This document shows positions 34,787 through 42,902 of a stretch of 64,000 bases of DNA, in pieces. The stretch's first letter is position 1; each line of letters begins with the position of its first letter. The position numbers and the translations under genes were made by a program. A model generated the notes under the pieces. The model did no database searches and was not told the DNA's origin. It saw only the letters and a program-made list of their open reading frames with translations. The stretch lies in assembly GCF_004339765.1 (NCBI RefSeq), contig NZ_SMGO01000002.1, forward strand, positions 1,138,439 to 1,202,438, in the 5' to 3' direction. The DNA is from Albibacterium bauzanense (GTDB lineage: Bacteria > Bacteroidota > Bacteroidia > Sphingobacteriales > Sphingobacteriaceae).

Positions 34787-37549
34787 TTAATAGGTAATTG
34801 TAATCCCTCCTCCGTAGCCCATATCACTGTCATAGTGTGTGGACAGAGAGAAGTACTTGGTAACAATATATCTGAACCCTGCCATGTATTCTTTATCGGT
34901 ATTAGCCATAAAATTCATCCTTAACCTACTGGTTAGCGGAATATCCTCCCGCATGAGCTGAAAGCGCAGCTTGCCCTTACTATCTAGTCGTGCTTCGGCA
35001 GTGACCAGCATCGGAAGGATATATTGAACCCCTATAACCGCAGCCTTCCGGTTCTTTTGGTTGCTGACTTGTCCAAATAGATTATTTTCCCTTTCATTGT
35101 TCATACTGTTGTAGTGGTAATCAAAACCTATAAAGGGAAACAGCCATTGCATCCTGCCGATATATCGTCCGAAATAAGTTTCGCTTTCATTGCCATGATG
35201 TGCCTTTAAGCCAAGTCGCCACTCTGTCGAAAAGCGGTAACGGGTATTGGCCATCATAAATTCACCATCGCTTCCGTTGCTCTCCAGACCAATTGTGGCC
35301 ATTGGATGATATGCCCTGTCATCAGAATTTAATCCCCGCTTAGCTACTTTTGTGTCCGTGATATCAGTTTTGTCGATCAGCGTATCCTGATAACTAAACA
35401 CCCTGCCCATGCCGCTCATCATGTGGTATAGGATATGGCAGTGGAAAAACCAGTCACCTCCCTGCTCTGTAGCCGCAAATTCAATAGTGTCACGTTCCAT
35501 CGGCATAATGTCGAGCACATTTTTCATCGGTGCATTTTCTCCCTGCTCGTTTAGCACCCTGAAATCATGTCCATGCAAGTGCATCGGGTGGCGCATCATG
35601 CTGTTGTTGAACATGATGATCCGTACATTTTCTCCTTTTTTAATCAGGATCTTATCACTTTCCGAAACGGTCTTATTGTCCAGCGTCCAGACATAGCGGT
35701 TCATGTTGCCGGTAAGATCGAACTTCAGTTCTTTCCATGGTCCTTTAGGCAATGTTGTTTTCTTGGGATCACGAAGCATATTGTAATTGAGGGTTACGAT
35801 ATCCGGGTTATCTTCTGCCATATTCATACTTGACATGCTTTGGTCATTTGGCATTTGCATGCCGGGCATATCGGCTTTTTTGTTATCCGCTTTTGCATTT
35901 TCCGCACCGGTTATTTCCGGGTACATGACCGTATTCATGTCCATGATTTGATTCTGCATGTTCATACCTTCCATTTCGATCATGTTGCCTTGCATGTCCA
36001 TCATGTCATTCATCATTTTCATTCCGGCAAAATATTTCAGTTTTGGCAACTTCTTAGCGGGTACTTTTTCCCCTTTACCCAGCCACAGAGAAGCCGATTT
36101 GGTACGGTCTTCAGGTGTTACCAAAAATTCGTAACTCTTATTATCAGGAATAGTCACCACTACATCGTATGTTTCAGACACAGCTATAATTAACCTGTCC
36201 ACCTCTACAGGTTCAACATCATTACCGTCCGTAGCTACTACCGTTATTTTACCGCCAGAATAGGTAAGCCAGAAATAATCTGAAGCACCGGCGTTTGCGA
36301 TCCTCAGCCTTACCTTATCGCCCGCTTTAAACTGGGGCTGCTCGTTCTGGTTCTTACCATTGATCAGGAAGGCATCATAATAGACATCGCTGACATCCAT
36401 TGCAGTCATTCGCTTCCACTCATTATTCACTTTGGTTTTGAAATGGCCTGTTTTGATGGCCTCGGCATAACTTTGGGCAGCGCCCTTTTGTATGGCGAAC
36501 CAATCGGTGGCATTCTTCAGGCTTCGATGTACTTCTTCAGGTTTCATGTCCGTCCATTCGCTCAGCACTACCGGGATGGTTGGTATATCCCATTCCTTTC
36601 TTTTGTTCATGATGAACGCGCCGTACATCCCAATCTGTTCCTGCAATTTACTATGGCTATGGTACCAGTGCGTGCCATGCTGAACGATGGGAAACTTATA
36701 GATATAGGTACTGTGTGGTTTAATCGGCATTTGTGTAAGAAAGGGGACACCGTCCATTTTGTTAGGTAAGAATAAGCCGTGCCAGTGTAATGAAGTTTCT
36801 TCATCCAGATTATTGTGAACGTAGATCAATGCGGTATCACCTTCAGTAAAGGTCAATGTAGGCATGGGAATTTGCCCATTTACCGCAATTGCCCTTTTTG
36901 ATTTTTTTCCATAGGTTACTGTGGTATCGGCTATGTACAGATCATAGCGGACGGTGCGTGGAGGCGTGTTGCTTGATATGGTTTTTATCTGGCCTAATTG
37001 CGCTTTTGCCTTTTTAATATTCTCCATTGTGGCATTGTCATCTCCCATCTGCATTCCCTTCATATCCTCCATATTGTCCGTCTTTTTAGCGTCCTCTTTC
37101 ATCGGCATATCCATTCCATCGTGCTTAGCAGGAGCTGTCCTGGGAGCTTCCTTTACCAGTTTCATTCCGCATTTGGGACAATTTCCTGGTTTGGCAGCAT
37201 GGATTTCCGGATGCATCGGGCAGGTATAGGTTAGCGATTGGGCAGGCTTATCCGTGGCTTGCTTCTGAGGAGGCATTTTCATATCTTCCATGCCATCCAT
37301 CTTTGCGGGAGGGTTTTTTTTGACTGGTGCAGCGTTTTTTGGCTGAACACTTTTTTTCTTTTGAACGACCAGTTTCATTCCGCATTTAGGGCAGTTACCT
37401 GGCCCCGTGCTCTGAACTTCAGGATGCATAGGGCAGGTATAAACAACAGACGGCGCTTTTTTCTGCGCAGGTGCAGTATGTCCTTCATGCTGTGCCTGAG
37501 CAAATCCATAGGTGCTCATCAGCAATATATATAATACTATTTTTTTCAT
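34787..37549 (-). CDS. Multicopper oxidase fused to a CopB-like barrel
   Basis: A 920-residue exported protein. After a signal peptide come two heavy-metal-binding repeats ([10 protein letters not shown]...CPKCGMKLV near 37-62 and 108-133) and a CopA-type multicopper oxidase. The oxidase has [13 protein letters not shown] (about 255-267), [17 protein letters not shown] (about 297-313), [10 protein letters not shown] and [17 protein letters not shown]. An inserted Met-rich stretch ([14 protein letters not shown]) resembles PcoA/CopA. The last about 185 residues alternate polar and aromatic residues and end GGGITITY, like the CopB/PcoB outer-membrane barrel. It should oxidise Cu(I) outside the cytoplasm. 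Confidence 0.9.
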   Translation of the reverse strand: MKKIVLYILLMSTYGFAQAQHEGHTAPAQKKAPSVVYTCPMHPEVQSTGPGNCPKCGMKLVVQKKKSVQPKNAAPVKKNPPAKMDGMEDMKMPPQKQATDKPAQSLTYTCPMHPEIHAAKPGNCPKCGMKLVKEAPRTAPAKHDGMDMPMKEDAKKTDNMEDMKGMQMGDDNATMENIKKAKAQLGQIKTISSNTPPRTVRYDLYIADTTVTYGKKSKRAIAVNGQIPMPTLTFTEGDTALIYVHNNLDEETSLHWHGLFLPNKMDGVPFLTQMPIKPHSTYIYKFPIVQHGTHWYHSHSKLQEQIGMYGAFIMNKRKEWDIPTIPVVLSEWTDMKPEEVHRSLKNATDWFAIQKGAAQSYAEAIKTGHFKTKVNNEWKRMTAMDVSDVYYDAFLINGKNQNEQPQFKAGDKVRLRIANAGASDYFWLTYSGGKITVVATDGNDVEPVEVDRLIIAVSETYDVVVTIPDNKSYEFLVTPEDRTKSASLWLGKGEKVPAKKLPKLKYFAGMKMMNDMMDMQGNMIEMEGMNMQNQIMDMNTVMYPEITGAENAKADNKKADMPGMQMPNDQSMSSMNMAEDNPDIVTLNYNMLRDPKKTTLPKGPWKELKFDLTGNMNRYVWTLDNKTVSESDKILIKKGENVRIIMFNNSMMRHPMHLHGHDFRVLNEQGENAPMKNVLDIMPMERDTIEFAATEQGGDWFFHCHILYHMMSGMGRVFSYQDTLIDKTDITDTKVAKRGLNSDDRAYHPMATIGLESNGSDGEFMMANTRYRFSTEWRLGLKAHHGNESETYFGRYIGRMQWLFPFIGFDYHYNSMNNERENNLFGQVSNQKNRKAAVIGVQYILPMLVTAEARLDSKGKLRFQLMREDIPLTSRLRMNFMANTDKEYMAGFRYIVTKYFSLSTHYDSDMGYGGGITITY

Positions 37550-37552
37550 TTT

Positions 37553-38017
37553 TTATTTATTATGTGAAAGACTGTCTGTCATTCTTTGCACCCAATTCAA
37601 TAACAATTGTTTATCCGCACTGTTTAGTTTTGCCCCATTATGAATCAGCGTATAGGAGGCTAAAGGCATCGTGCCATCTTTTATGCTACCCGCAATTGCT
37701 TTTAGCTTGCTCTGTCGTCTACGTGAGGAATAATTGCCGAACTCATTAAAATTGAGTTCCTCTTTCCCGTTTTTAATATGTGAGGCCAGCCACCATCCAC
37801 CGGGCTGGATATTAGCATACCAGGGATAATCGGTGTTATTACTGTGGCAGTCATAACAGGAGATTTTTAAAATCCCCTGCACTTTTTCTTGCATAGGGTA
37901 AATGCGGCTGATATCGGCAGGGTAAGCCTGCCCGCTTGTATTGCGGGCAGGCTGGATGAACTGGATGAGTACCAGCACACCTAATAAAAACAAAAGCCCT
38001 TTTTGTACCCTGCCCAT
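37553..38017 (-). CDS. Haem-binding domain protein (CxxCH)
   Basis: A 154-residue protein with an N-terminal hydrophobic anchor (about 6-20) and the Haem_bd pattern: CYDCHSNNTDYPWYANIQPG (about 54-73), GGWWLASHI, and a C-terminal MPLASYTLIHNGAKLNSADK. The CxxCH motif suggests covalent haem c in the periplasm. It sits 3 bp after the DUF3347 gene and 3 bp before the multicopper oxidase gene, so it may pass electrons in copper oxidation, which is an inference. Confidence 0.85.
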   Translation of the reverse strand: MGRVQKGLLFLLGVLVLIQFIQPARNTSGQAYPADISRIYPMQEKVQGILKISCYDCHSNNTDYPWYANIQPGGWWLASHIKNGKEELNFNEFGNYSSRRRQSKLKAIAGSIKDGTMPLASYTLIHNGAKLNSADKQLLLNWVQRMTDSLSHNK

Positions 38018-38019
38018 AA

Positions 38020-38592
38020 TTAATTCAGTTCTTCCTTAACACTACCACAAGTTGGCATTCCCTTACCCAGGTATGGGTTTTGTATCTCTTTGGTTTCACT
38101 GACCCAGCTACCGCCCTTTCCATCATTATACATCGGGCAGTTATCATAATAAAGTTTCTGTCCGGTACTACCTCCTGCTTTAACCAGATCATAAACCTCC
38201 TGGCTTAGCATTTCAAAGTGCTCCCGCTGGTGCTTGATGTTTCCGGCATTGGAACCGATATGTTCCGCGTGTTCTTTTGCATCATCGGCAACCTCCGCAA
38301 ACACTTTAGATTGTTCAGCGGTTAGCGAAGTCTTGTCTACTGCTGCTATTGCCTCAACCAGGCTGTTACCAGCCTGAGCAGCATTTTTATCGTCATCTTT
38401 AGTTAATGCATTTTTTAGTTCCAGGTAAGCTGTCACAATCCCTTTGGTGGAAGTTCCGGCAGCTTTAGTTTCCTCAGAAGCCCCGGTTTTGGCTGTATCA
38501 GTTGCCATGCTGGTATTATCTGTCTTGGTACCGCTATTACAAGCGGCAAATAATAGGATGGACATAGCCATGCTCAATAATGTTATTTTCAT
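38020..38592 (-). CDS. DUF3347 lipoprotein
   Basis: A 190-residue protein: lipoprotein signal (lipobox LFAAC, Cys about 18), a helical DUF3347 domain (GIVTAYLELKNALTKDDDKN near 50-69), and a C-terminal CPMYNDGKGGSWVS...PYLGKGMPTCG block with two Cys plus Met, probably a copper site as in related CusB-associated domains. The ATG at 38592 gives a good lipoprotein signal; a start 99 nt upstream would not. Acts in the periplasm, likely as a copper binder. Confidence 0.85.
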   Translation of the reverse strand: MKITLLSMAMSILLFAACNSGTKTDNTSMATDTAKTGASEETKAAGTSTKGIVTAYLELKNALTKDDDKNAAQAGNSLVEAIAAVDKTSLTAEQSKVFAEVADDAKEHAEHIGSNAGNIKHQREHFEMLSQEVYDLVKAGGSTGQKLYYDNCPMYNDGKGGSWVSETKEIQNPYLGKGMPTCGSVKEELN

Positions 38593-38713
38593 GTTGTTCT
38601 TTTTTAAGTTTTTCACCGATTGTTTACCTGCAGCACTCTTGACAAATAAAAATTTGAATATCTTTTTCAGAATACTGTTTATTTTAATCATAGCTAAAAA
38701 GTGAAAACAGGTA

Positions 38714-38740
38714 ATGCCCTAAGCTTTTCGCTTAGGGCAT
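38714..38740. terminator. Strong 11-bp hairpin between the two DUF3347 genes
   Basis: ATGCCCTAAGC and GCTTAGGGCAT pair perfectly over 11 bp with a 5-nt loop. It lies 15 bp past the stop of the 38756-39235 gene. Neither side has a long U-tract, so it may end or stabilise the transcript and not act as a classic terminator. Confidence 0.6.
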
Positions 38741-38755
38741 TTAAAATGACAAGAA

Positions 38756-39235
38756 TTACTTTATCGTTTCTACTACTTTTCCGCAGGTCAGCATAGCGCT
38801 GCCGTAATAAGGATTTTTTACCGTTTTTTCACTGCTTAGCCAATTGCTCTTTTTCATCGGGCAATACATTTGATAAACAGGTTCAGCAGACAGTTTTGAA
38901 GCTTTGGCTAAAGCGATCATGTCGGTCGAAAGACCGGCAAAATACTCCCGCTGACTTTTCAGGTCTTTACTCGCGGCTATTTTGCCTGCATCTTCTAACA
39001 GCCCGTCCCGATTAGTTATGGTTTTGGCATCGGCACCGTTTAAAGTTTTGACCAATTCCCCGGCTTTGGATGCCGCAAGGTTGACGTTACCACTTACCAG
39101 GGCATCTTTAACGCCATAATATAAAGGAAGCAATGCGGGTGTTTGTGCTTGAGTAGCGGCATGGTCATGTTGTGCAAACCCGGTTTGCACGAAGGCAGTT
39201 GCAATAAGGGCAACTATTAAAAATATCTTTTTCAT
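38756..39235 (-). CDS. DUF3347 secreted protein
   Basis: A 159-residue paralogue of the next DUF3347 gene, with a signal peptide (ends near GFAQH, residue 22), the helical domain (YYGVKDALVSGNVNLAASKA, about 39-58) and the C-terminal YQMYCPMKKSNWLS...PYYGSAMLTCG copper-type motif. It lacks a lipobox, so it is probably a soluble periplasmic protein. A strong hairpin separates it from its paralogue. Confidence 0.85.
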   Translation of the reverse strand: MKKIFLIVALIATAFVQTGFAQHDHAATQAQTPALLPLYYGVKDALVSGNVNLAASKAGELVKTLNGADAKTITNRDGLLEDAGKIAASKDLKSQREYFAGLSTDMIALAKASKLSAEPVYQMYCPMKKSNWLSSEKTVKNPYYGSAMLTCGKVVETIK

Positions 39236-39306
39236 TATATTGATTTTAATTGAATAATTATTTAGCCTGAATAGATAATTCTATCCGGAAAAGATTAAAC
39301 CTTAAA

Positions 39307-39780
39307 TCAAATCTGAAAACTTTGTATGGCTATACGTACGTCAGGAATGGGAGGACGGCAATGCCGGACAAAATACGCATTGGGAACGTTTACTGGAAAA
39401 GTATCTGGATTACCTATACGATACACCGTAGAAGGCAATATGAAAAAAGACAAGGATAGCAGGCTATAGTCAAACCCTGGCTGATATAACTTATCAGCTT
39501 TGGTTAGTTTTACTACTTCTTCCTTACAACAGTTGTCTTTTGAGCTCTTGGATGCATGATGATTGGTGGCACTCATATCATGATCATGCTCAGCATGGTC
39601 ATGAGGCTTATTATTTTTGTGAGTATGTTCACTGGAATGAACTTTTTTTTGCTCCTTGTGATGCTCCTTGTTAAAGTCCATATCAGTTCCTACCGCACAA
39701 GCAAGGCTTACTATTGTATTCAAAAGAAATACAAAAGTTAGAAAGGCCGCTTTAAACTGTATGGATGAACAGGTTTTCAT
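39307..39780 (-). CDS. HYC_CC_PP-type His-rich exported protein
   Basis: A 157-residue protein with a signal or anchor (about 11-30), a His-rich section (KPHDHAEHDHDMSATNHHAS, about 58-77), DNCCKEEVVKLTKADKL with a Cys pair (about 83-84), and an end NAYFVRHCRPPIPDVRI. The HYC, CC and PP marks define this small Bacteroidota family, usually found with copper genes. Metal binding through His and CC is likely but not shown. Confidence 0.8.
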   Translation of the reverse strand: MKTCSSIQFKAAFLTFVFLLNTIVSLACAVGTDMDFNKEHHKEQKKVHSSEHTHKNNKPHDHAEHDHDMSATNHHASKSSKDNCCKEEVVKLTKADKLYQPGFDYSLLSLSFFILPSTVYRIGNPDTFPVNVPNAYFVRHCRPPIPDVRIAIQSFQI

Positions 39781-39924
39781 TTATATAAAAGTAAACTATT
39801 ATTCTTAATTGCGTACTATCCATCAAAGATAGCCGAACTTCTATTTCTGAACTTACAAAATTTCGTAAAAAACTTACATAATTCTTACCCATCATTTAAG
39901 ACAGGTAAGAATTATCAGAAAGAT

Positions 39925-40269
39925 CTAAGCGGCTGTTGCCATCTGCTCACAAGCTTGTGCGCATTTACGGCAAGCCTCCGCACATTCCCTGCAGTGCTCC
40001 ATACCCATTTGGGCATGTTTATTACATTCTTCTGCACAGGCATTACAGACATCGGCACATATTCGGCATAACGCTTCACTGTATTTGCTGCCCAGACTCA
40101 TTACTTCTGCCGCTGAACGGCAGATTGCAGCGCATTCTATATCTAACTGGATACAACGAGAAAGCATTTTTACATCCTCTTCTTTTAAGCATTCAGTAGC
40201 GCAATGGCTACAAGCTACTGCACAGGCTACACACGCCTGAATACAGTCCTGAAATTTTTGATGTGACAT
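39925..40269 (-). CDS. Four-helix-bundle copper storage protein (Csp-like)
   Basis: A 114-residue Cys-rich protein of the DUF326/Csp family with many CxxxC repeats lined along helices: CIQACVACAVACSHCATEC (about 9-27), CRICADVCNACAEECNKHA (about 68-86) and CRECAEACRKCAQACEQMA (about 93-111). Csp tetramers hold many Cu(I) ions in their core. No signal peptide is present, so this is the cytosolic (Csp3-like) type. It follows the DUF305 gene by 22 bp. Confidence 0.9.
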   Translation of the reverse strand: MSHQKFQDCIQACVACAVACSHCATECLKEEDVKMLSRCIQLDIECAAICRSAAEVMSLGSKYSEALCRICADVCNACAEECNKHAQMGMEHCRECAEACRKCAQACEQMATAA

Positions 40270-40291
40270 AATTTTACTGTTTAATGGTGAA

Positions 40292-40912
40292 CTATTTATT
40301 GTTATTTGCTAATAACCACTCCTGGAACTCTTTGATTTCCTTTTCCTGGTCTTCAATAATTTTGGAAGCCATTGTTTTCATCTCCGCATGGGTTCCGTAA
40401 TCCAGTTCCATTTTAGCCATTTCAATAGCACTTTGATGGTGTCCTGTCATCAGGATCGCAAAATCATGGTCAGCTCTTCCGTTAATAATTTGCAGATCTG
40501 CATTACGACCCATCTTTTCCATCCCCATCATCATTTTGGTATCAAACTCCGGTATATTCAGGTGTGGGGCATGTCCCTGCAAAAATGTACTGAGTTGCGC
40601 TATCTCCTGGGTCTGGGCGGCGATTATCTTTTGCGCCATCGCCTTCATGGTCGCATCGGTACCGTCCTTTAGTTCTGCATTAGCCATGTCAATTGCACCT
40701 TGATGATGCGTTTTCATCATCATTGCAAAATCGTTATCGGGGTCTTTGGTCATCTGCATAGCATTCATCTTGTCCATCATCTGGTGCATGATGTTCATCA
40801 TTTGGTTTTTGTCGTGTTCCTGGATGGTGATCTGGTTGTCATCATCTTTACTGCATGCCTGTGCAAAAATCAATAGTAAGGCAAGTGATAACATTTTTAC
40901 TGTGTTTTTCAT
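40292..40912 (-). CDS. DUF305 lipoprotein with two repeats
   Basis: A 206-residue protein: lipoprotein signal (lipobox FAQAC, Cys about 20) and two DUF305 repeats, FAMMMKTHHQGAIDMANAEL (about 63-82) and FAILMTGHHQSAIEMAKMEL (about 151-170), each followed by an E-rich helix (AQTQEIAQLSTFLQG; EDQEKEIKEFQEWLL). The HH motifs suggest a metal site. It is probably a periplasmic or outer-leaflet copper protein; the repeat makes it twice the usual core length. Confidence 0.85.
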   Translation of the reverse strand: MKNTVKMLSLALLLIFAQACSKDDDNQITIQEHDKNQMMNIMHQMMDKMNAMQMTKDPDNDFAMMMKTHHQGAIDMANAELKDGTDATMKAMAQKIIAAQTQEIAQLSTFLQGHAPHLNIPEFDTKMMMGMEKMGRNADLQIINGRADHDFAILMTGHHQSAIEMAKMELDYGTHAEMKTMASKIIEDQEKEIKEFQEWLLANNNK

Positions 40913-40955
40913 AATTGTAGATATTAATGAATAATTATTGAGTTATTATATCAGC

Positions 40956-41516
40956 TTATACTTTATCCAGTGATTTCCTGCTGTTGGATTTCATACTCTT
41001 AAACTCCCTCGGGGACAAACCTGTAATTGATTTAAACTGGTTAGAAAGGTGCGCACTGCTGCTGTAACCCATTTTCCAGGCAATCTCATTAAGATTGAGT
41101 TCACCATATTGAAGCAGTTCTTTTACTTTTTCAACCTTCTGTTGTATAATGAATTTTTCAATTGTAAGGTCTTCGCTTTCGGAGAATAAGCGGCTCAGAT
41201 AGTTGTAATCTTTATGCAGGCGATCAGTTAAAACCTGGCTGAAGGTAACGTGCTCAACTAAATCCGAATGATGTATGATTTCTATAATAGTGTTACGGAT
41301 ACTTTCAATCAATTTGTCCTTATCCTTATCGATCAGTTCAAAGCCGAGTACTCTAAGTGAAGCAGCGATTTCTGTTAATTTATTTTCCGAAGGGTCAGGA
41401 TAGACAAGAGCCGTCCCAAGAGAGATTTCTGAAACCTGTAGATCCAGGTGTTCTAATTGTTGGCGTACAACCATTATGCAACGGTCGCAAACCATATTTT
41501 TTATATGTAATAACAT
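40956..41516 (-). CDS. HMA-AraC fusion regulator
   Basis: A 186-residue protein that joins an N-terminal HMA-like domain (IKNMVCDRCIMVVRQQLEHL, with Cys at about 9 and 12, residues 5-75) to an AraC-type helix-turn-helix domain (about 80-180: NLNEIAWKMGYSSSAHLSNQ and ITGLSPREFKSM). The metal-binding part may sense Cu(I) directly and switch DNA binding, a plausible control protein for the copper cluster around it. It has no cupin sensor as usual AraC proteins do. Confidence 0.85.
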   Translation of the reverse strand: MLLHIKNMVCDRCIMVVRQQLEHLDLQVSEISLGTALVYPDPSENKLTEIAASLRVLGFELIDKDKDKLIESIRNTIIEIIHHSDLVEHVTFSQVLTDRLHKDYNYLSRLFSESEDLTIEKFIIQQKVEKVKELLQYGELNLNEIAWKMGYSSSAHLSNQFKSITGLSPREFKSMKSNSRKSLDKV

Positions 41517-41588
41517 TTTTAAAGATCAAGCTAAATGAGAAAAATAGGACACAGAGCGTTCCTGGACTAAGAAATAGTCAAAGCTTGA

Positions 41589-42014
41589 TCAAATCAGAAG
41601 GGTACGGTTGGAAATATAAAGTGGTATTTTTAAGATGCCAGGCGGTGCATTGCCCTTTGGCCAATCCATAGATTTTACTTCCTTGTAAGGTATAAAAAGA
41701 TCATTGGAATCGGTTGGAAAAGTTAAAATTGCAATGGCAGAGAAAAGTGGGCTGCCACCATTCTGGATATTTTCGCTGATGGCATACTCTCCATGCTGGT
41801 CACAGCACTTACAATCCTTGTCTTTAGAACACGGTTCTTTTTCATGGGAATGTGGCTTGGCTTTATCGTGGGATTTGGTTTCTTCGCTATGATGATTATT
41901 GCTTACCTGCGGTTTAAGTAAATATTCGCCTGCACAATGAACAATACAGACAAACATCCCTGTTGTTAATAACAGGTAGAATGCTGCAAAACTTATGGCA
42001 CAGGTTTTTCTCAT
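41589..42014 (-). CDS. HYC_CC_PP-type His/Cys-rich exported protein
   Basis: A 141-residue relative of the 39307 gene: signal segment (about 7-25) with HCAGEYLLKP, a His-rich part (HSEETKSHDKAKPHSHEKEP), then CSKDKDCKCCDQHG (four Cys, about 57-70) and a C-terminal WPKGNAPPGILKI. Probably a periplasmic copper binder. It is upstream of the HMA-AraC gene on the same strand. Confidence 0.72.
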   Translation of the reverse strand: MRKTCAISFAAFYLLLTTGMFVCIVHCAGEYLLKPQVSNNHHSEETKSHDKAKPHSHEKEPCSKDKDCKCCDQHGEYAISENIQNGGSPLFSAIAILTFPTDSNDLFIPYKEVKSMDWPKGNAPPGILKIPLYISNRTLLI

Positions 42015-42086
42015 TATCAGGTAACTACCTTAAGGACAAGTCAATTATATGTTTTGTTCTAAAAATTTTAGTTTTTATAAGCAACA

Positions 42087-42116
42087 AACATCAAGCCGAA
42101 CAATCGACTTGATGTT
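42087..42116 (-). terminator. Hairpin after the HMA gene
   Basis: AACATCAAG and CTTGATGTT pair over 9 bp around a 12-nt loop, 24 bp past the stop of the 42141-42353 gene. The minus-strand side continues with TTTGTTG, a weak U-tract. Confidence 0.55.
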
Positions 42117-42140
42117 GAGTTTAGTTAATTAACTTTTCAA

Positions 42141-42353
42141 TTAAAGCTTTTCTGCTTTATAGCCGGCATCCTCCAGGATATCGATCACTTCCTGGTCATC
42201 TATTCCCGGTTTACCATCAATTGTTAATATTTTATCAGGACTTTGGGTGTCCACTTCCCATTTTTCGATATCCGAAAGCTTGTTTAAATGAGGGGTTACG
42301 GCAGCTATACATCCGCCACATTTGATATTGGTTTTAAATTTTAATGTTTCCAT
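42141..42353 (-). CDS. HMA-domain copper chaperone-like protein
   Basis: A 70-residue single HMA domain (FKTNIKCGGCIAAVTPHLNK). The metal motif is CGGC, not the usual CxxC with MxC (here KCGGCIA). It probably carries Cu(I) to CopA. It begins the minus-strand copper block. Confidence 0.85.
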   Translation of the reverse strand: METLKFKTNIKCGGCIAAVTPHLNKLSDIEKWEVDTQSPDKILTIDGKPGIDDQEVIDILEDAGYKAEKL

Positions 42354-42680
42354 GATTTGTTATTTTTATATTAATTGAGAAAATTTAAGACGAAGGCTAT
42401 TGCTGACAATTATGTAAAAATCACTTACTCCCTTCATAGCAATCATACTCCGGTTCATATTTAAAATAACCAAAGCAGATCATTTCCTTCATACACCTGT
42501 GATAGGTGCTGATTGCAGCAATCTTGCTTAATCTCATGTTTCTTTTCGAGAGATTTTAAACTGAACGGTGTAGTTTTGGCTTTGCCAACATGTAAGTAAT
42601 GCTATATGAATACTAAGGTGCGATGTATTCACAATCCATCATACTTAGAGGTTCACAGTAATAGTCCATGGTATCTCTAC
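42354..42680. other. Intergenic region upstream of the HMA gene
   Basis: No established gene. A 38-codon minus-strand frame (42421-42537) encodes a Cys/Tyr-rich peptide with YFKYEPEYDCYEGSK at its end. It has an ATG and no known relative that I can name, so it stays a guess. The promoter of the HMA gene should lie in the left part. Confidence 0.35.
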
Positions 42681-42827
42681 TTATCGTTTTCCGATTCGAT
42701 AGAGAAACAGCATCCACACTCCAAACGCCACAATAAAAGCAGGTAGCGGATTTTTCATTGTTGTACCTGCCAGAAATGCTCCGGTAGCAATAATGCAAGT
42801 CAGGAAAAATAAAATCAGATTTTTCAT
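42681..42827 (-). CDS. Small two-helix membrane protein, 48 residues
   Basis: An ATG-initiated short gene. The product has two hydrophobic segments (LILFFLTCIIATGAFLAG, about 4-21; LPAFIVAFGVWMLFLY, about 28-43) and a basic end RIGKR. Its composition is typical of real small membrane proteins. It sits alone between the recombinase and the copper genes, bounded by terminator-like hairpins. Function unknown. Confidence 0.55.
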   Translation of the reverse strand: MKNLILFFLTCIIATGAFLAGTTMKNPLPAFIVAFGVWMLFLYRIGKR

Positions 42828-42863
42828 GATATTCAAATTTAAGGTTTTCAATTAATTAATAAA

Positions 42864-42894
42864 CCTGCATGGTCCAATAAGTAAACCATGCAGG
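42864..42894 (-). terminator. Terminator after the recombinase gene
   Basis: CCTGCATGGT and ACCATGCAGG pair perfectly over 10 bp around an 11-nt loop, 9 bp past the recombinase stop. On the minus strand TTTATTAATT follows. Confidence 0.65.
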
Positions 42895-42902
42895 CGTCAG
42901 TT

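Noticed and set aside
42087..42116. Riboswitch or metal-responsive leader near the HMA gene
   Set aside because: The hairpin is downstream of the HMA stop and has simple terminator form; no conserved aptamer pattern is visible.
42613..42798. Minus-strand reading frame of 61 codons over the small membrane gene
   Set aside because: It has no recognisable composition (mixed Cys/Tyr/Ser without hydrophobic pattern), and the overlapping frame at 42681-42827 gives a clean two-helix protein, so this one is a shadow.
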